This document shows, piece after piece, positions 56,167 to 64,000 of a stretch of 64,000 nt of DNA. The notes beneath the pieces were generated by a model. That model saw nothing but the letters and a program-made list of their open reading frames with translations. It was not told the DNA's origin and did no database searches. This DNA comes from Pseudomonas mohnii (GTDB lineage: Bacteria > Pseudomonadota > Gammaproteobacteria > Pseudomonadales > Pseudomonadaceae), in contig NZ_FNRV01000001.1 of assembly GCF_900105115.1 (NCBI RefSeq), positions 5,192,501-5,256,500 of the forward strand, written 5' to 3'. Numbering within the stretch: the stretch's first letter is position 1; every line of letters begins with the position of its first letter. The position numbers and the translations under genes are program-made.

Positions 56167-57053
56167 CCACGACAAATCGTAAAGGCATCATCCTCGCTGG
56201 CGGTTCGGGTACACGCCTGCATCCGCTAACTCTGGGCGTCTCCAAACAGATGTTGCCGATCTACGATAAGCCGATGATTTTCTACCCGTTGTCGGTGCTG
56301 ATGCTGGCGGGTATGCAGGAAATTCTGATCATTTCGACTCCTGAAGACTTGCCGTGCTTCCGTAAGCTGCTGGGCGATGGCAGTCAGTATGGGGTCAAGT
56401 TGACCTATGCCGAACAGCCCAGTCCGGACGGCCTCGCTCAGGCGTTTATCATTGGTGAGGAGTTTATTGGTAAGAATCCTTGTTGCTTGATCCTTGGTGA
56501 CAACATTTTCTATGGTCAGCATTTTTCTGACAATTTGCGATCAGCCAGCACTCAACAGCATGGCGCGACTGTATTCGGCTACCACGTCTCCGATCCGGAG
56601 CGCTTCGGTGTTGTTGAATTCGACAAAACCGGTCGGGCGCTAAGTATTGAAGAGAAACCGCTGAAGCCAAAATCCAACTATGCGGTGACCGGCCTGTACT
56701 TCTACGACAATGATGTTGTCGAGATTGCCAAAAACATCAAGCCTTCAGAGCGTGGTGAGCTGGAGATTACAGATGTCAATCGTGCTTACCTGGAGAAGAA
56801 AACCCTCAATGTAGAAATGCTTGGGCGCGGGTTCGCGTGGCTGGACACCGGGACTCATGATTCTTTGCTGGAGGCCAGTCACTTCGTGCACACCATCGAG
56901 AAGCGCCAGGGATTGAAAGTCGCTTGCCTCGAAGAAATTGCGTACAACAATGGCTGGATCACAGCACAGCAGCTTGCCAGTCAGGCTGACGCATTGAAAA
57001 AGACCGGCTACGGCCAGTACCTGCAGAAACTGCTGGATTCACCTTCACGTTGA
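56163..57053 (+). CDS. rfbA: Glucose-1-phosphate thymidylyltransferase
   Basis: A 296-residue enzyme making dTDP-glucose from glucose-1-phosphate and dTTP. The nucleotide site [16 protein letters not shown] is at about 8-23, then [22 protein letters not shown] and the sugar/metal segments LGDNIFYG and [19 protein letters not shown]. It is allosterically inhibited by dTDP-rhamnose in characterised members. It ends the coupled rfbBDA run; a glycosyltransferase follows after 50 bases where rmlC usually lies. Confidence 0.95.
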   Translation: MTTTNRKGIILAGGSGTRLHPLTLGVSKQMLPIYDKPMIFYPLSVLMLAGMQEILIISTPEDLPCFRKLLGDGSQYGVKLTYAEQPSPDGLAQAFIIGEEFIGKNPCCLILGDNIFYGQHFSDNLRSASTQQHGATVFGYHVSDPERFGVVEFDKTGRALSIEEKPLKPKSNYAVTGLYFYDNDVVEIAKNIKPSERGELEITDVNRAYLEKKTLNVEMLGRGFAWLDTGTHDSLLEASHFVHTIEKRQGLKVACLEEIAYNNGWITAQQLASQADALKKTGYGQYLQKLLDSPSR

Positions 57054-57103
57054 TCGGGGAGCAATGCTCCCTTCCGTGATTATTAGTTGCAAGCAGGAAT
57101 GGC

Positions 57104-58027
57104 ATGCCATTAAAACAACCCAAGGTTGCAGTTTTGCTGGCTGCCTACAACGGCATGCAGTGGATCGAAGAGCAGTTGGCTTCGATCCTCTGCCAGTCTG
57201 GCGTAGACGTCAGTATCCATATCAGCATCGATACCTCCAACGATGGTACTGAGGCGTGGTGCGAGTCTTTCGCGGCCTTACACTCAAATGTAACCGTGTT
57301 GCCGGCGGTGGGGCGTTTTGGTGGTGCTTCCCGGAATTTTTTTCGTTTGATGCGCGACGTAAACTTTGAAGTTTATGACTTCATCGCGTTCGCTGACCAA
57401 GATGACGTGTGGCATTCGGATAAGCTGAAGAGAGCAACCGAAATGTTACGCGGACAAGATGTTGATGCCTACTCCAGTAATGTGACGGCATTCTGGTCGA
57501 ACGGAAGAACGCACCTTCTTGATAAAGCTCAGGCTCAGGTTGAGTGGGACTATTTGTTTGAGGCGGCGGGGCCAGGTTGCACATATGTCTTTAGCCATCA
57601 TTTGGCTGAAGTGTTAAAGACCTCAATTGTTGAAAACTGGCAGGCTGTTCAGGATGTCAGTTTGCATGATTGGTACTGCTATGCTTTTTCGCGCAGTCAT
57701 GGCTATAAATGGCTAATCGATCCTTATTCCTCAATGCAGTACCGGCAGCACGAGCGGAATCAGGTTGGGGCCAATACAGGCATCAATCCGCTGATTGCTC
57801 GTTATAAAACCATTCATGATGGTTGGTGGTTCTCCCAAGTCAAGTTGATAGCGAGTCTTGTGGGAGTGTCAGAGGTGCTATTTGTTAGTCAGTGGTTCAA
57901 GTTAGGTCGAAAAGAGTTACTTGCGTTGTCTTTAAATGCTTGTAAGTGTCGGCGCAGGTTTCGTGACAAGATGTTTTTCTTTTTTATATGTTTGGCAACC
58001 GCTGTTATTGGAAGAAAAACCAAATGA
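57104..58027 (+). CDS. Glycosyltransferase family 2 (rhamnosyltransferase-like)
   Basis: A 307-residue GT-A enzyme. It starts with VAVLLAAYNGMQWIEEQLASIL, the nucleotide-binding pattern SIDTSNDGTE and the metal motif in IAFADQDDVWHSDKL. A YRQHERNQVGANTG segment at about 212-225 is typical of rhamnosyltransferase-like O-antigen enzymes. The C-terminal end is basic with a hydrophobic stretch (MFFFFICLATAV) for membrane contact. It is a paralogue of the reverse-strand transferase at 60060. The acceptor and sugar are unknown. Confidence 0.85.
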   Translation: MPLKQPKVAVLLAAYNGMQWIEEQLASILCQSGVDVSIHISIDTSNDGTEAWCESFAALHSNVTVLPAVGRFGGASRNFFRLMRDVNFEVYDFIAFADQDDVWHSDKLKRATEMLRGQDVDAYSSNVTAFWSNGRTHLLDKAQAQVEWDYLFEAAGPGCTYVFSHHLAEVLKTSIVENWQAVQDVSLHDWYCYAFSRSHGYKWLIDPYSSMQYRQHERNQVGANTGINPLIARYKTIHDGWWFSQVKLIASLVGVSEVLFVSQWFKLGRKELLALSLNACKCRRRFRDKMFFFFICLATAVIGRKTK

Positions 58028-58986
58028 GCGTCTCGCGAGTACTGGTGACGGGGGCGAGTGGGTTTGTCGGGGAGGCTGTTGTTTACAGGCTGCTTCTTGA
58101 TCGCCGGTACACTCCAGTAGCCGCTTCACGTGGAAGAACGCGACTGGACGGCCTTTGTCAGGTCGTGCCCTTCGACTTGGGTGGGGCAGTCACGATCACT
58201 TCAATGATGGGTGTTGAGGTGGTTGTTCACGCCGCAGCTCGCGTTCATGTAATGAATGAAAAGGCAGTCGATGCCCTTGCCGAGTTTCGACGTATCAATG
58301 TCGACGGTACTGTCAGGCTTGCACGAAGTGCTGCGGCTGCCGGAGTAAAGCGCTTCATTTTTATCAGCTCGATTAAAGTCAATGGTGAGTCAACAGAGCC
58401 AGGCAAACCGTTTGATGCGGATTTGAAACCTCAGCCGATGGATCCTTACGGTATCTCGAAGATGGAGGCGGAGATAGCGCTGAGAGACATCGCTCGAGAG
58501 ACAGGGATGGAGGTGGTCATTATTCGCCCGCCGCTTGTGTATGGACCAGGTGTCAAGGCGAACTTCCTGAGTATGATGCGCTGGCTCGACAGGGGCGTGG
58601 TGCTGCCCTTCGGGGCGATTGGTAATCGGCGAAGTCTGGTAGCAATTGGTAATCTTGTGGACCTGCTGGTCACTTGCATTGACCATCCTGCGGCGGCCGG
58701 GCAAACCTTTCTTGTCAGTGATGACGCAGATATGTCCACCACCCAATTGCTCGAAAACATGGCAAATGCTCTTGGTAAAAAAGCACGGCTCTTGCCGTTG
58801 CCGGTGTGGCTGCTGAAGGCTGTGGCGTCATGTTTTGGAAAGCAAGGTGTTGCCCAGCGCCTGTGTGCCTCGTTGCAAGTCGATATCAGTAAAACCAGGC
58901 ATGTACTCGGCTGGGTTCCGCCTGTCTCTGTCGAGAAGGCGCTCCGCCAAACTGCAGATTATTACCGGGATTTAAAAAACAGATGA
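58024..58986 (+). CDS. NAD-dependent sugar epimerase/dehydratase
   Basis: A 320-residue extended SDR. It has VLVTGASGFVGEAVVYRLL, HAAARVHVMNE, ISSIKVNGEST with the catalytic Ser and YGISKMEAEIAL (YxxxK near residue 145). The family includes WbpV/WbjF-type and C4-reductase enzymes that act on UDP-GlcNAc-derived sugars, often encoded just before the WbpL-type transferase, as here. It is coupled to both neighbours by ATGA overlaps. The exact reaction is not fixed by sequence. Confidence 0.85.
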   Translation: MSVSRVLVTGASGFVGEAVVYRLLLDRRYTPVAASRGRTRLDGLCQVVPFDLGGAVTITSMMGVEVVVHAAARVHVMNEKAVDALAEFRRINVDGTVRLARSAAAAGVKRFIFISSIKVNGESTEPGKPFDADLKPQPMDPYGISKMEAEIALRDIARETGMEVVIIRPPLVYGPGVKANFLSMMRWLDRGVVLPFGAIGNRRSLVAIGNLVDLLVTCIDHPAAAGQTFLVSDDADMSTTQLLENMANALGKKARLLPLPVWLLKAVASCFGKQGVAQRLCASLQVDISKTRHVLGWVPPVSVEKALRQTADYYRDLKNR

Positions 58987-59993
58987 TTGTCTGGTGGTTG
59001 TTGGGTGTGGTTTTTGCGATCTCCTGTGGGTTGACCCTGGTACTGCGTCGTTACGCATTGGCCAAAAGCCTGATGGATATCCCGAATGAACGGAGTTCTC
59101 ATTCTGTGCCAACCCCCCGGGGCGGGGGCGTCGCCATTGTCGCGGCCTGTTCGGTGGCACTCCCTGTGTTGGGTGGGATGGGGTACTTGGAAGGCGCGTC
59201 GTTACTGGGTGTGCTGGGTGGCGGGCTGCTTGTCGCAATCATTGGTTTCGCGGACGATCACGGGCATATCGACGCCAAGTGGCGGCTCCTCGGTCACTTT
59301 ATAGCCGCAGCTTGGGCGTTGTACTGGCTCAACGGCCTTGCACCCATCCAATTGTTTGGTGAAAGAGTCGATCTGTCGGTGATAGGTAGCGTACTGGCCG
59401 CGTTCTATCTGGTTTGGATGCTCAATCTCTACAACTTTATGGATGGCATCGATGGTTTGGCGAGCGCGGAGGCCATCAGTGCGTGTTTGGGGATGTGTCT
59501 GGTTTACTGGTGGTTTGATGCTACAAGCCTGATATGGGGACCGCTGGTCCTGATCGGGGCTGTTGCAGGTTTCTTGTGCTGGAACTTTCCTCCAGCGCGA
59601 ATCTTCATGGGGGACGCCGGCAGTGGTTTCCTGGGATTCATTCTGGGTGCATTAGCGTTAGAGTCTGCCTGGGTTCGACCTGAGCTCTTTTGGTGCTGGA
59701 TAATACTTCTTGGTGTTTTCATCGTAGATGCGACCTGGACTCTGATGAGGAGGCTGCTTCGTGGCGAAAAGGTTTATCAGGCTCATAGGAGTCACGCCTA
59801 TCAGCACGCCTCACGTCGATACCAAAGCCATCTGGTGGTAACTTTGCTTGTTGTATTGATAAACCTTGTTTGGTTGTTGCCGATTGCATTGCTGGTGGGG
59901 GCCGGTTGGCTTGGGGGCGGGGCGGGTTGTCTGATAGCGTTTGTTCCGCTGGCAATGCTGGCATGGAAGTTTCAGGCAGGAGTAGCAGGCTGA
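58983..59993 (+). CDS. WbpL-like undecaprenyl-phosphate sugar-1-P transferase
   Basis: A 336-residue polytopic enzyme of the MraY/WecA group (glycosyltransferase family 4) that starts O-antigen units by loading a sugar phosphate on undecaprenyl phosphate. It has about ten membrane helices, the cytoplasmic catalytic motifs FADDHGHIDAKWRL and LYNFMDGIDGLASAEA, and FMGDAGSGFLGF followed by a basic His-rich loop (HRSHAYQHASRR). The length matches WbpL. It overlaps the epimerase by ATGA, and these probably cooperate on the first sugar, often N-acetylfucosamine or N-acetylquinovosamine. Confidence 0.9.
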   Translation: MIVWWLLGVVFAISCGLTLVLRRYALAKSLMDIPNERSSHSVPTPRGGGVAIVAACSVALPVLGGMGYLEGASLLGVLGGGLLVAIIGFADDHGHIDAKWRLLGHFIAAAWALYWLNGLAPIQLFGERVDLSVIGSVLAAFYLVWMLNLYNFMDGIDGLASAEAISACLGMCLVYWWFDATSLIWGPLVLIGAVAGFLCWNFPPARIFMGDAGSGFLGFILGALALESAWVRPELFWCWIILLGVFIVDATWTLMRRLLRGEKVYQAHRSHAYQHASRRYQSHLVVTLLVVLINLVWLLPIALLVGAGWLGGGAGCLIAFVPLAMLAWKFQAGVAG

Positions 59994-60059
59994 CCAAGAG
60001 TCGCGAAAACTACTCCGAAAATGTTGTCTGATGGGTGTTTTGTTGCGTTACGGATGTGT

Positions 60060-61088
60060 CTATATTTTATTGAGTATCGCGGCGGCAACCAGGCTGATGT
60101 TGCCTTTGAGTGTTTGCCGATGAACTCCACTTTTCTTCATCAGGTAAAGCCTTGATAGCAACTTACTATTGCGGGCGGCTTCGAAGCGCTCAAGGGTACG
60201 TCTATTGTCTTCTGTGAGCTCCATTCGGATGGAGTTCAGGACTATCAGGTTTTGAGTGCTCCACTCACTGAAACGCCCGCTTAGCATTTTCAAGATACGA
60301 TTGACCTGATTCTTGTAGGTTGCATTCGCTCCAATCAGGTTGCCCTCGTGCTGTCGATAAAGCAGTGTGGGGTTTTGATCAAAGACAACTTGGCCGCCAC
60401 ACCCGGTCACCAACAGATACGCAAGCCAGTCATGTGCTACGACCAAGGCGTCATCGGCGATACGGCACATTAGGTCGCGAGCCGCATTATTAATCATCAT
60501 TGTATTGGCGCCTGCGATACTTTGAACCAATGAATTTTCAAAACAGGGACGCTTTTTGAATAATGGAGAAAATCCCAGTGGCGCAAGATCAGTGTTGACC
60601 AACTTTGTTCTTGAACAGTACAGGTGGGGCTTGCTGGTGGGGGTTTGAGGTATTTGAGCGATGCTGCGACTCAGTTTGTCTTCGAGCCAAATGTCGTCCT
60701 GATCGCTAAATGCGAAGTAGTCGGCGACAATTTCTCGATTTTTAATCAATGACAGAAAATTTTTTGCAAAGCCTTGGCGAGGGCCTTGCAATATGACGAT
60801 TTTTTCATCGCCTAGTTGTTTCTTGTACTCTTCAAGAATCTCCAGTGTCGCGTCTGTCGACCCGTCATCCGAGACATGGATCGACCAGTTTTTATGAGTT
60901 TGATTAATGAATGATTCCAGTTGTTCCCTGAGAAATCGCTCTCCATTGTAAGTGCAAACAAGTATTGCGACTTTTTTGCTCTCTATCGAGTGCTCAGCTA
61001 TCGCCGATGGGTCGGAGTCCAAGCGGAAGATATCCTTCATTTGTTCTACCATGATTGAAATCTCTCGCGCCTCGGTCAAGTAAAGCAT
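60060..61088 (-). CDS. Glycosyltransferase family 2, reverse strand
   Basis: A 342-residue GT-A enzyme on the opposite strand to the rest of the locus. Motifs: VAILVCTYNGERFLREQLES, HVSDDGSTDATLE, FAFSDQDDIWLEDKL (DxD) and YRQHEGNLIGANATYK, a near copy of the set in the 57104 gene. The start is uncertain: ATG codons at 61088, 61052 and 61040 all lack a strong ribosome site. The sequence is distinctly more AT-rich than its neighbours, suggesting recent acquisition. Sugar and acceptor are unknown. Confidence 0.85.
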   Translation of the reverse strand: MLYLTEAREISIMVEQMKDIFRLDSDPSAIAEHSIESKKVAILVCTYNGERFLREQLESFINQTHKNWSIHVSDDGSTDATLEILEEYKKQLGDEKIVILQGPRQGFAKNFLSLIKNREIVADYFAFSDQDDIWLEDKLSRSIAQIPQTPTSKPHLYCSRTKLVNTDLAPLGFSPLFKKRPCFENSLVQSIAGANTMMINNAARDLMCRIADDALVVAHDWLAYLLVTGCGGQVVFDQNPTLLYRQHEGNLIGANATYKNQVNRILKMLSGRFSEWSTQNLIVLNSIRMELTEDNRRTLERFEAARNSKLLSRLYLMKKSGVHRQTLKGNISLVAAAILNKI

Positions 61089-61287
61089 CTACTCTAATAA
61101 ATGAGAGGTGCGTAAGATCTGAGGGATACGTGTTTAGGCAAGTCACAGTAATTAATGTGGGTGGGCTTTGCACGAGTTTAACAGCAATGGCGGCTTGGTG
61201 GCGAGTGGCAGGGCAGGCGCTGCCAACTGCCCGTTTTTCGCCTGTCCGCCTTCCGTTCAGCGGTCGTATTTCGCCGAAAAAAAGAGC

Positions 61288-61293
61288 TACAAT
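61288..61293 (+). promoter_or_regulatory. Possible -10 element before the wbpM-like gene
   Basis: TACAAT lies 47 bases before the wbpM-like start, in the 250-base gap after the reverse-strand transferase, where a new rightward promoter is required. No matching -35 was found. Confidence 0.3.
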
Positions 61294-61340
61294 GAGGTTG
61301 TTAATAGCTTCAGGGAGCAGAACGGTGATCGAGCGAATCA

Positions 61341-63335
61341 ATGGATAAATTACGTTCATTTCTTCTAGGGTTGCCACGCAGGCAGAAACGTCTGCTACAG
61401 GTTGGTACCGACGTTGTGCTGGTTTGGCTGGCACTCTGGTTAGCGTTCATCGTCCGGTTGGGCATTGACGACATGTACAACCCGATCCGGGTGCATGCGT
61501 GGCTTTTCGTTAGTGCGCCAATTGTTGCCATCCCGCTTTTCATACGGATCGGAATGTACCGCGCGGTGATGCGGTATTTTGGAAATGATGCCCTCATTGT
61601 AATTGTGAAGGCTGTAAGCCTTTCGTCACTGATACTTGCTGTGGTCGTTTACTGGTACAGCAATCATGCCAGTGTGGTACCTCGTTCCATAATTTTCAAT
61701 TACTGGTGGTTGAGTCTTGTGATTATTGGCGGATTGCGTCTGTGCATGCGCCAGTATTTCATGGGGGATTGGTTCTCGGCTGCCCAACACGTGCCCTTTA
61801 CAAATCGTGATGATGGTTTAACTAAAGTTGCTGTTTATGGGGCGGGCGTTGCTGGTAATCAACTGGTCGCTGCTTTGCGCATGGGGCGGGTAATGCGGCC
61901 GGTCGCTTTTATTGATGATGATGCCAGTATTGCGGACCGATCCATTTCCGGACTTCAGGTTTATAAGCCAAAGCATATACAGCAAATGATTGATGTGACG
62001 GGGGCCCAGGAAATACTTCTCGCACTTCCTTCGTCAACGCGAGCACGTCGTCGCGAAATTCTCAACTTCCTTGAAGGCTTTCCGCTGCATATCAGGAGTG
62101 TTCCAAATTTCACCGATCTGGCCAGCGGACGAGTGAAAGTGGACGATATTCAGGAGGTTGATATTGCTGATCTCCTGGGGCGTGATTCCGTACCGGCTCG
62201 ACCGGATTTGCTGACCCATTGTATAAAAGGCAAGGTTGTAATGGTGACGGGGGCCGGTGGTTCGATCGGTTCAGAGCTTTGCCGTCAGATTTTTTCATTA
62301 GGCCCCACGGCGCTGTTGTTGTTCGATCATGGTGAATTCAACCTCTACAGTATTCTGTCTGAGCTCGAGCGTCGAATAGATCGTGAGTCCATCTCGATTC
62401 GCTTGCTTCCGATCCTGGGTTCTATCCGTCATCCTCATAAACTTCAGGATGTAATGAAGACCTGGAAAGTTGACACGGTTTATCACGCAGCGGCTTATAA
62501 ACACGTACCGATGGTGGAACATAACATCGCCGAGGGCGTGCTTAATAACGTCATTGGAACCTTAAATACTGCGCAGGCGGCTCTGCAAACGGGGGTCTCG
62601 AATTTCGTTTTGATTTCCACCGACAAGGCGGTCCGCCCAACGAATGTGATGGGAAGTACAAAGCGCCTCGCGGAACTGATTTTGCAGGCATTGAGTCGTG
62701 AAGTCGCACCAGTGCTATTTGGCGATAAAGGCAACATCTCGCGGGTGAATAAAACTCGTTTCACGATGGTGCGTTTTGGCAATGTGCTCGGCTCGTCAGG
62801 CTCCGTGATACCCCTGTTTCACAGTCAGATCAAGTCGGGTGGGCCCTTGACGGTCACTCATCCGAAGATCACTCGATACTTCATGACAATTCCCGAGGCA
62901 GCCCAATTGGTTATCCAGGCGGGCTCGATGGGGCAGGGGGGAGACGTTTTCGTTCTCGATATGGGTGAGCCGGTGAGGATTGTCGAACTGGCAGAGAAAA
63001 TGATCCATTTGTCGGGATTGAGCGTTCGATCGGATAGAAGTCCTCAGGGAGACATCGCTATCGAGTTCACCGGTCTTCGTCCGGGTGAGAAGCTCTATGA
63101 GGAGTTACTGATAGGTGACAATGTTTCCGCCACTCCTCACCCAATGATCATGAGTGCGGATGAAGATCATGTGCCGTGGGATGTGCTGAAGACACGCCTG
63201 AGTGAGTTACTGGTTGCCGTAGAGGAAGATGACTACTCGCGCGTTCGCCAGCTTCTCAGGGAAACGGTGAGTGGCTACTCGCCCGACGGAGAGATTGTGG
63301 ACTGGATTTATCAGCAGCGCAGCCTTGATCCCTGA
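61341..63335 (+). CDS. WbpM-like membrane nucleotide-sugar 4,6-dehydratase
   Basis: A 664-residue inner-membrane enzyme. The first 120 residues hold four membrane helices; a CoA-binding-like Rossmann fold follows (VYGAGVAGNQLVAALR, near 165), then the catalytic SDR domain from about 300 (VTGAGGSIGSELCRQI; ISTDKAVRPTNVMGSTKR). The YxxxK Tyr is replaced by Met437 (MGSTK), as is characteristic of WbpM/PglF dehydratases. It converts UDP-GlcNAc to the 4-keto-6-deoxy sugar for QuiNAc/FucNAc-type residues. WbpM normally closes the P. aeruginosa O-antigen cluster, but here more sugar genes follow. Confidence 0.92.
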   Translation: MDKLRSFLLGLPRRQKRLLQVGTDVVLVWLALWLAFIVRLGIDDMYNPIRVHAWLFVSAPIVAIPLFIRIGMYRAVMRYFGNDALIVIVKAVSLSSLILAVVVYWYSNHASVVPRSIIFNYWWLSLVIIGGLRLCMRQYFMGDWFSAAQHVPFTNRDDGLTKVAVYGAGVAGNQLVAALRMGRVMRPVAFIDDDASIADRSISGLQVYKPKHIQQMIDVTGAQEILLALPSSTRARRREILNFLEGFPLHIRSVPNFTDLASGRVKVDDIQEVDIADLLGRDSVPARPDLLTHCIKGKVVMVTGAGGSIGSELCRQIFSLGPTALLLFDHGEFNLYSILSELERRIDRESISIRLLPILGSIRHPHKLQDVMKTWKVDTVYHAAAYKHVPMVEHNIAEGVLNNVIGTLNTAQAALQTGVSNFVLISTDKAVRPTNVMGSTKRLAELILQALSREVAPVLFGDKGNISRVNKTRFTMVRFGNVLGSSGSVIPLFHSQIKSGGPLTVTHPKITRYFMTIPEAAQLVIQAGSMGQGGDVFVLDMGEPVRIVELAEKMIHLSGLSVRSDRSPQGDIAIEFTGLRPGEKLYEELLIGDNVSATPHPMIMSADEDHVPWDVLKTRLSELLVAVEEDDYSRVRQLLRETVSGYSPDGEIVDWIYQQRSLDP

Positions 63336-63558
63336 GGCCTTTCGATCGTGCCAGGCAAGGGGGTGGCGGTATGCTTCGGTGGTATTTACGGCATCCTCGT
63401 CGGCGTTTAAGATGCCCTGTTTGCCTCGGAAATGGAGACGATTTTCCAGCTGTCAGGGCTCACGGCTTGTTCGTTGGAGAGATATTCAGCTCTTCGTAGT
63501 ATTGAAATACAATCATTTTTTACAGAACTAAGTAGTCGTTTTGCTTGTCGGGGCGTTC

Positions 63559-64000
63559 ATGAATATTACAGTTACGAAGCCGTTTATCCCTCCCTTTGGT
63601 GAGTTTCAGACTTATCTACAAGGGGTTTGGGAACGTGAATGGTTTACCAATAATGGGCCGTTGGTGAACGAGCTTGAATTAAAACTCAAGGAAAAGCTTA
63701 ACGTTGACCATCTGCTGTTTCTCAGTAATGGTACGATCGCGCTTCAAATTGCAATTCGAGCGCTCGATTTGCAGGGTGAAATCATCACCACGCCGTTTAG
63801 TTATGTTGCTACTACTTCCAGTATCGTCTGGGAGCGTTGCGAGCCTGTTATGGTTGATATTTGCCCAGATACTCTGAATATCGACCCGGAAAAGATCGAG
63901 CAAGCCATTACGTCGCGCACTTCCGCTATTTTGGCAACCCATGTTTTCGGCAATCCATGTGATGTTGAAGCGATTGAAAAAATTGCACAAAAACATCAGT
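63559..64000 (+). CDS. DegT/DnrJ/EryC1-type sugar aminotransferase (VioA-like), cut by window end
   Basis: The first 147 codons of a PLP sugar aminotransferase. It begins MNITVTKPFIPPFGEFQTYL, then EWFTNNGPLVNELE, LFLSNGTIALQIAIRAL and ITTPFSYVATTSSIVWE, and reaches ATHVFGNPCDVEAIE; the PLP lysine lies beyond the end. The N-terminal pattern resembles VioA, which aminates dTDP-4-keto-6-deoxyglucose (the RfbB product) to dTDP-viosamine. That would link it with rfbA/rfbB upstream. A C-3 or other C-4 transaminase is possible. Confidence 0.85.
   Translation, partial: MNITVTKPFIPPFGEFQTYLQGVWEREWFTNNGPLVNELELKLKEKLNVDHLLFLSNGTIALQIAIRALDLQGEIITTPFSYVATTSSIVWERCEPVMVDICPDTLNIDPEKIEQAITSRTSAILATHVFGNPCDVEAIEKIAQKHQ

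Overview
The window is chromosomal DNA of a Pseudomonas, most likely of the fluorescens/putida side of the genus. The evidence is high GC with GC-rich third positions, SerC-PheA-HisC-TyrA/AroA-Cmk-RpsA-IhfB gene order, a MtaD/UbiG/MupP/YciK block next to gyrA, Pap, TrhO, and several copies of Pseudomonas-type REP/REPIN palindromes between genes. I saw no rRNA gene, tRNA gene, CRISPR array or transposase.

Region 1 (1-14.9 kb) is the right-hand part of a siphovirus-like prophage. In order it holds head-tail connector genes, a tail terminator, two tandem tail-tube paralogues, a tail-assembly chaperone pair joined by a -1 frameshift signal (GGGAAAC), two inserted accessory genes (one reverse-strand unknown, one membrane superinfection-immunity protein), a 1772-residue tape measure, an unusual tail tip, a glycine-rich fibre with a possible chaperone, and a lysis cassette (GH19 endolysin, Rz with nested Rz1). 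It ends with a reverse-strand coiled-coil gene behind a perfect LexA-type operator. An att-like dyad lies in the following non-coding stretch.

Region 2 (14.9-31.9 kb) is core housekeeping sequence: mnmC, pap, a thiolase, a DMT transporter, fumC, a DUF2059 protein, bolA, trhO, a DsbA-family protein and an ABC exporter. It is followed by a very large reverse-strand gene (about 1545 residues). This encodes a DUF6543/dermonecrotic-toxin-like protein that ends in what looks like a zinc-dependent deaminase domain, and no immunity gene is visible beside it.

Region 3 (31.9-41.4 kb) holds two c-di-GMP genes (a membrane PAS-GGDEF-EAL protein and a GGEEF cyclase) flanking a TenA/PqqC-fold protein. Next come the leftward genes mtaD, ubiG, mupP and yciK, and the divergent mtnA. 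Together mtaD and mtnA serve methylthioadenosine salvage; mupP serves peptidoglycan recycling and ubiG ubiquinone synthesis.

Region 4 (41.4-54 kb) is gyrA followed by the tightly packed rightward aromatic/serine supraoperon serC-pheA-hisC-tyrA/aroA-cmk, then rpsA, a small lipoprotein, ihfB and lapA.

Region 5 (54-64 kb, cut by the window end) is an O-antigen locus placed immediately after ihfB/lapA, as in P. aeruginosa. It holds rmlB-rmlD-rmlA (no rmlC), a glycosyltransferase, an epimerase, a WbpL-like initiating transferase, a second glycosyltransferase on the opposite strand, a WbpM-like dehydratase and the start of a VioA/DegT-type sugar aminotransferase. Base composition is more AT-rich and patchy here, as expected for surface polysaccharide genes exchanged between strains.
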